Of a stretch of 64,000 nt of DNA, positions 42,201 to 48,200 are shown piece by piece. The stretch covers positions 61,457,505 through 61,521,504 of the forward strand of contig CM069436.1 of the NCBI GenBank assembly GCA_035610365.1, read 5' to 3'. This stretch comes from Aquatica leii (taxonomy: Eukaryota > Arthropoda > Insecta > Coleoptera > Lampyridae). The notes beneath the pieces were generated by a model. The model was not told the DNA's origin. It saw only the letters and a list, made by a program, of their open reading frames with translations, and did no database searches. Numbering within the stretch: the first letter of the stretch is position 1; the number at the start of each line of letters is the position of its first letter. Both the position numbers and the translations under genes were made by a program.

Positions 42201-45200
42201 CCTGCAGTCAAGTTATATGCGTCGCCTAATTCCATTTCAATATATTTAATCATTTCCTTATTACTGATTCTATCTACCAACGTAACACCAAGCATTGATC
42301 TTTCCAAATGTCAGTTTATTCCAAAGTTGATTTTTTATAAGAGTATCTGTTCCATATATAAACACAAACATATTGATCAAACGCTTTCCTTTTCATGGTT
42401 ATTGGGATGTCGTCTTTGAAAATGTCCCTTAACGCTCCACGGACTACCGGTGCCAGAGTGATACCTCTTTCTATTTCACATGTCTGGTATGTATATTTCA
42501 CTACTAGTTTTTGCTTGGGATATATTTCCTAATGTTTAAAAATTCCCCATTTTGATTAGATTTGAGTGAGTTTTGACCATAATCTCCCATGCTGTCCAGA
42601 CGAGCTGAGAGATAAACAAGATTTTGAAATAATTATGAGATGGATTGAAGTTTGGACATGATACCCTTCGGCGTTACGAAGTAAGAACGAATCAAGACTC
42701 GCGCAGGCACGGTTGGTCTTCAACCACTTTCTTTCATTGAACATCTCTAAGTGGTCTTTACAGACGCTGACTCTTTAATGATATTTTTAATTGTCGAACG
42801 GATGATAAAAATACGCGTTTAGATGAAAAAGCGTCCGTCAACGATTGGATAGATACCAAGTAACTCTTATCACGTTTACTTTTGATTAAATACAAATGTT
42901 ATTAATTTACCAGTTATACACAATTAATATCTTTTATTCTTAACTATTTATTTATTTTATTTATATACAATCAATGGCCTTGTTTTTGATACTTTGTAGC
43001 TGCGGCATGTAATTAAACTCAATCACTTTTTGATGGAATTAAGTATTTTTTCGCCGATCAGTTGGAGTTACATTCGTTTACCTAGTGGTTCGGGGGTAAG
43101 TTTAATAACGAAAAGAACTTGGCGTTTGTTTATACAATCAACACCCAAGCCACGCACGACTAGCAACTTCTGGTGGGTAAATAATATTCTGATCTGTATA
43201 CTAGTAAAAAAGCACAGAAAGGGCAGTGCCACAATCTATTGTTTGCCTAAGAAAAAAACTTCAGATAGTCTTCAGCGACCGTAAATTGCATAGAAATTAC
43301 CAAACCGATTGTAAACAGGTTTTCAAGTAAAAAATAAACTTGATTAAGTAAAGCTACTTTAAGTACCATGTAATCTGTAAGTGTAGTCAGATGCAGAACC
43401 GCAATACCTGTTAATTTAATGTAAAACACTAACACGTGCGTTGTTTAGGACCTTGCCGAAATCAATGATAATGTTGTATTTGTAAGTGACTATTAAAAAA
43501 CTCATGGTGTTCCTATAAATACCGCGCACCTGTATGTCTCTCTTTATACAGAGACTTCATTAAAACTTATTTTCCAAGTGGTGACCTATGAGTCAACATT
43601 TCTTTAGGTTGGAAATGTTCCCGTTTAGTAACATTTTCGTTTAACGTTTTATTTTATTTTTTTTATACCGAGGGAAAAATCTTCAAAAGACGATATGATT
43701 GTAGTGTTGTTCATCAGATAATGCCGGATTTGCACTCTCTCGAGTAGACCTACCGAGCTAAAAACCTCGGCTTCGGCCCCTGAACGACAAAACCGTGTCT
43801 AAGCATTACTTCGCGGTTCAGATATGGTTTTCATTCTTCCTTATCTTCGCTGCTGTTTTTGATACGTCTTTCACTTATTTTCATCTTTAGAATTTCCGCG
43901 ACGTTTCTTGTTATTACCTGCTATGTCTCAGCATGGCTTTAGCAAATGTTTCTGGAGAATACTATTCTATTGCTTTTGTGAAGCGGCCAAGTATTTACAT
44001 TCAAATAATAAATGTTTCGGAGTATCTTACTTCTCATGGCATAATTCGCACCTTTTTGTAGGAGATAAACCAAACCGGTGCTAGTAGTTATTAAAACAGC
44101 CATGTCCGCTAAGTATTTGGGTCAGGTAGAAGTTCATGTCACCATGTTCTCTGAGGTACCAGTCGCTGATTTCATTTCATTTCTTTGAGCCCATTTCCCT
44201 GGCATAGATTCTTTTCACGTTTGGTTCTCTTGCTTGCTGTATTGAAAGCGTTTCGTACATCTACTGTTATAAGAGCTACCAGCTTTCTTGTATTAAAAGG
44301 TTTAGTTATTTCAGCCTTCGCTGTGTTAACCACGATGGCGATTGCATCCTCTATTAATCTGCCCTATCTAAAACCGAACTGGTTATCTGAAAAAAATCTT
44401 TTTTCAGGCAACTGTTTTTTCACCCTTAGTAAGATCAGTTGTTCTAGCAGTTTTCCAAAAGTGCTAGTAGACAGATTAGTTTATATTCAGTAACGCTGTT
44501 GTCCTTGACCTTTGGGAGTATAATCACTTTTTACGATCTTCCACCTTTCTGAAAATTTGCTCTCCTTGATGTATTGATTCATTATATTCAGTACTGTTTT
44601 AGGAGATGCTTCTGCTACCAGCTTAAAATTTTTTGGCAGAATATTGTCTAGGTCAGGGGTTAAGTTGGTTTTTATTCTATTGACGGCAATCTCAAGCTCT
44701 CCTATGCTAAACGGAAAAATAGCTGTCTCATCTACTATTTTATATCATGTGTTAAGTTTGCTTTGAGGGAACAGTTTTTCGATTTGTTGTGTAAGTATGA
44801 CCTTATTTGTTACCAGTCTGCATGCTCCTACATTTTTAAGAACTATTCTGTAGGCTTGATTGCATGGGTCCTGTTCAACTTTATTGCATAACTCTTTTCA
44901 TTCCTTCTCTTTGGATTTCTTAATTGCTAATTTCAAATTTTTCCTGCATGCCTGCAGATTTACCTTATGTGATTCCTTCCCTTCACTGTTTGACTTCGTG
45001 TAGAATATAAAATCTTAAGCTTTTGCGGTTGTTATGTTTATGATTATAAGCGACTTTCGGCTTAGACCGCGTCGTAGTTAAACACCCAGACTTAGGCTTG
45101 GTCCTAGTCTCTTCTTGAGAGCCAAAACAAGAAATAGAACTTGGCCTTTGCCGTATTGTCGTTCGTGAACCCAAACAAACTGACGTTTCGCAAGACATTG

Positions 45201-48200
45201 CAGCTTGCATCTTCAGAGTGGTAAATGTCTCAAGTGCATCTTCAGCGTGGTAAATGTCTCAAGTGCATCTTCAGCGTGGTAAATGTCACTAGTGCATCTT
45301 CAGAGTGGTAAATGTCACTGGTGACATTTACCACTCTGAAGATGCAAGCTGCAGTGTCTTGCGAAACGTCAGTTTGTTTGGGTTCACAAACGACAATACG
45401 GAAAAGGCCAAGTTCTACTTCTTGTTTTGGCTCTCAAGAAGAGACTAGGACCAAGTCTAACTCTCGGTGTTTTACTATGACGCGGTCTAAGCTCGTGTAG
45501 AGTCTTCTTCTTTTATGCATTTTTGCCTTAGTTGTTTTATGTGGTCGTTCCACCAATATACTTCTTTTTTGTTTGTGCTGTTGTGTAACTGATCCATAGA
45601 GTCAACTTTAGTTGTCATCAGAATTTTTATCAAATTCTCTTTGAAGTTTTTTTATTCACATCCGTTGTATTCCATCCTTTGTTTCCGATCTGCTCCCACG
45701 TTTTTATCTTGCTTGAATCCTTACAGTTAAACGTTATGTATTGATGGTCACTTTTCGTTTAATCTTCTAAAACTTTTCGGCCGTGGACATTAGGTAGTGT
45801 TACCGCTGACGCAAGAGTTATGTCAATTACAATTTTTTTTTATCATGACTGCTATATGTAGGGATCGATCCTCTGTTACATACAAACAGATTGTGTGTTG
45901 CCATCCAACTTGCAAGAATGTCTCCCCTTCGGCCTGTTTTATATGAATCTCACAAAGATTGCATTTAAATCACCCGCCATTATTCAGTATTTTCATGATT
46001 TTTGTATTCTATTAGTTAGAAATAGTAAGTAGTTTTCGAATCTTTCAGCCTTGCAATTAAGTGTTATATAGCAGCTTATAATAGTAAAGTTTTCGATTTC
46101 TATTTTGATAAAACCTGCTCCCTTCTCGACTTTATCGCAGTTAAGTTTGTGGTTGATTATTAGTATGGCTAAATCTTTGCTTAAGTCTGTCACTAATTTG
46201 TTTGTTTTCGAATTAGTTGGAGGTTCAGAAATGATAGCCACGTCTATGTTTATTTTTTTTTTTTTTTGAGAAAGCAATTACTAGATCTTGTGCAGCTTGA
46301 TTTCTATTTCAGTCAGTTGCCTGACGAAGAACTTAGACCAAGTTCGAAAGCTCGCATTTATATTTTCTAATAAATAATACACCATTTACCCTAAAAATAA
46401 TTTAATATGTTTTATGGTGAAAGTTTTATGTCTAAAACATTAGTTTTCTTTCTGTTATTGCCTCTCTAAAGACATTGACGTTTTATTTACATCGAATAAT
46501 ATTTTTTGTAGTTTTCCTTATTCTCTATTTTTATATTCTGAAAGACTATTTAGCACTATTTGTGTTTTAAGTAAGTAAGTACTGAATAACAGCTGTAATT
46601 TTGAGGTTATCTAATTTTATCTTAATAGTATTTCACAATGCTGTACTCACAGCACCTCTTGTCAAAGACATTCGCAATCGCATGAAACAAAGTTCAATCA
46701 AAGCGGTAGCAAAATTATCTGCGGCAACAGGTATAAAGTAATTTTAAGTTTCATTTTTAAATTACAAGCATTCAATTTTTAGGATTGTCAGTAGGAACTT
46801 GCCACAAAGCTTTAAAAAAGAACCTTTCTTGCATTGTGAACAATTTTGTGAATGGTTTAATGAACATATAAATAACAATAACATGTTTGGATTTAACTCT
46901 TTACGAACGAAGCATGGTTTCATTTAAGTGGATATGTAAATAACCAAAATTATGGTACTTGGATAACCGAAAATCCACACACTTTTGTGGAAACAACATT
47001 ACATCTTTTGAAAGTTGGTGTATGGATTACAATGTCAAAGAGAAGGATAATTGGCTTAATACTATAAACGCAGAACGTTATCGTAATATTTTCGGTAAAT
47101 TTTTCGAGCAGCAACATGACAAGGAACTTTAATTTGGTTACTTTCTGCAAGACAACACAACGGAATATACTACTGGAGCTACAATTGAATTTATGAAACA
47201 ATTCTACAATGAAAGAATAATATATCAAGGATTATAAGTATCCTCCACGATCTCTAGATCTTACGCCACTAGATTTTTACCTTTACGGACATTTAAAAAA
47301 CACAGTATTAAAGAATTAGCTGCTTTACTGGTTTATAAAATATAATACAAATAATTTTCTTAGGTTTAAAAAAAATCATTAATATGTTTTATGGTTAAAC
47401 TTTAATGTAATCCGTTTTTGAAAAAAAATTGTTATTTTATTTTAAGTGTATATTATATTTACTGTTTTTGAACAAAAAATTGCAACCACTAAATATTTTT
47501 CAGGTACAAATAATAAAAACAATTGCAATTGTTTCCTGTACAAACACTAACGTAAGTAATCCTAGTGTGACTTTACCTATCTAATAATCCCATTACAAAT
47601 GGGAAAAGGTCACTACCGTGCAACGGAAAATAAAAGGATAAGACCTTTTTAACTAAAAACAACGCAAACAGAAACTTAATCGGTTTGGAAACTAATGCAT
47701 GAATAAGTAAAACAAAATTACACTGTCTTAAAAAAATTTAAAGCTTCAAAAACAAAATGATATTTACTGCGCATAAAGTTAATTAGCAATTAGAAATATG
47801 TAGATTAAAAACTAGAATAATCCCAAAATGTCATTTAGAAAATGTCAAACAAGCAACAAAGGTGCGGTTTTATAATGACAATAACTACAGAACCTTTTTA
47901 ATAACCTTTGATAGATAAAAAGCATCGTAACTGTAAATAATTCTTAACTTCAAAGAGAAAACAAATTTTCTTTCGGCGTAGAAAAAAAATTATATGACAA
48001 AATTGAAATTAATTTGTAAACTCATAAATATTACAAATTAGAAAATTTTCTTTTAATTTCTATTCGTTTTAAATATAAAGCAAATTCTTTAATTACAAAT
48101 TATGTAGCCATACTCAGATCGTAATTAAAATTTAAACCGTTCCGCGATGCAAAACTTTATTAATTACTAGAAACGTAAGCAAAAAGCAATCGCGATTCCA

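Larger units (their letters stand above)
45050..45497. repeat. Foldback repeat inserted in the R1-type LINE, with four 29-bp tandem units at its centre
   Basis: The left arm begins near 45058 (GGCTTAGACCGCGTC) and the right arm ends near 45494 (GACGCGGTCTAAGC). They pair through GTCCTAGTCTCTTCTTGAGA, AACAAGAA, CAAACTGACGTTTCGCAAGA and GCAGCTTGCATCTTCAG. The pairing centre is near 45318 (GTGGTAAATGTCACT/GGTGACATTTACCAC). On the left of the centre are four 29-base units beginning at 45205, 45234, 45263 and 45292 (GTGCATCTTCAGCGTGG and so on). LINE coding sequence continues on both sides. Confidence 0.88.
43800..46310 (-). pseudogene. R1-type LINE, degraded, with internal deletion and a foldback insertion
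   Basis: Reverse-strand order is an APE-type endonuclease at 45993-46300 (INIDVAIISEP, then GAGFIKIEIENFTIISCYI), a linker ending VYWWNDHIKQLRQKC (about 45.5 kb), then ACRKNLKLAIKKSKEKE and EQDPCNQAYRIVLKN (44.8-44.95 kb). Reverse transcriptase pieces follow (LEQLILLRVKKQLPEK, FSDNQFGFR, 44.36-44.46 kb). The C-terminus near 43.95-44.12 kb reads YLTQILSGHGCF, then CELCHEK and TPKHLLFECKYL, the zinc-binding tail seen in R1-like elements. The part holding the catalytic FADD-type box is missing. The forward open frame at 44.2-44.5 kb is antisense. Confidence 0.8.

Noticed and set aside
44185..44493. 102-codon forward open frame rich in hydrophobic residues
   Set aside because: Antisense shadow of the R1-type reverse transcriptase on the reverse strand.
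45205..45320. 29-base direct repeats considered as a CRISPR array
   Set aside because: Units are contiguous without spacers, lie in a foldback, and the genome is eukaryotic.
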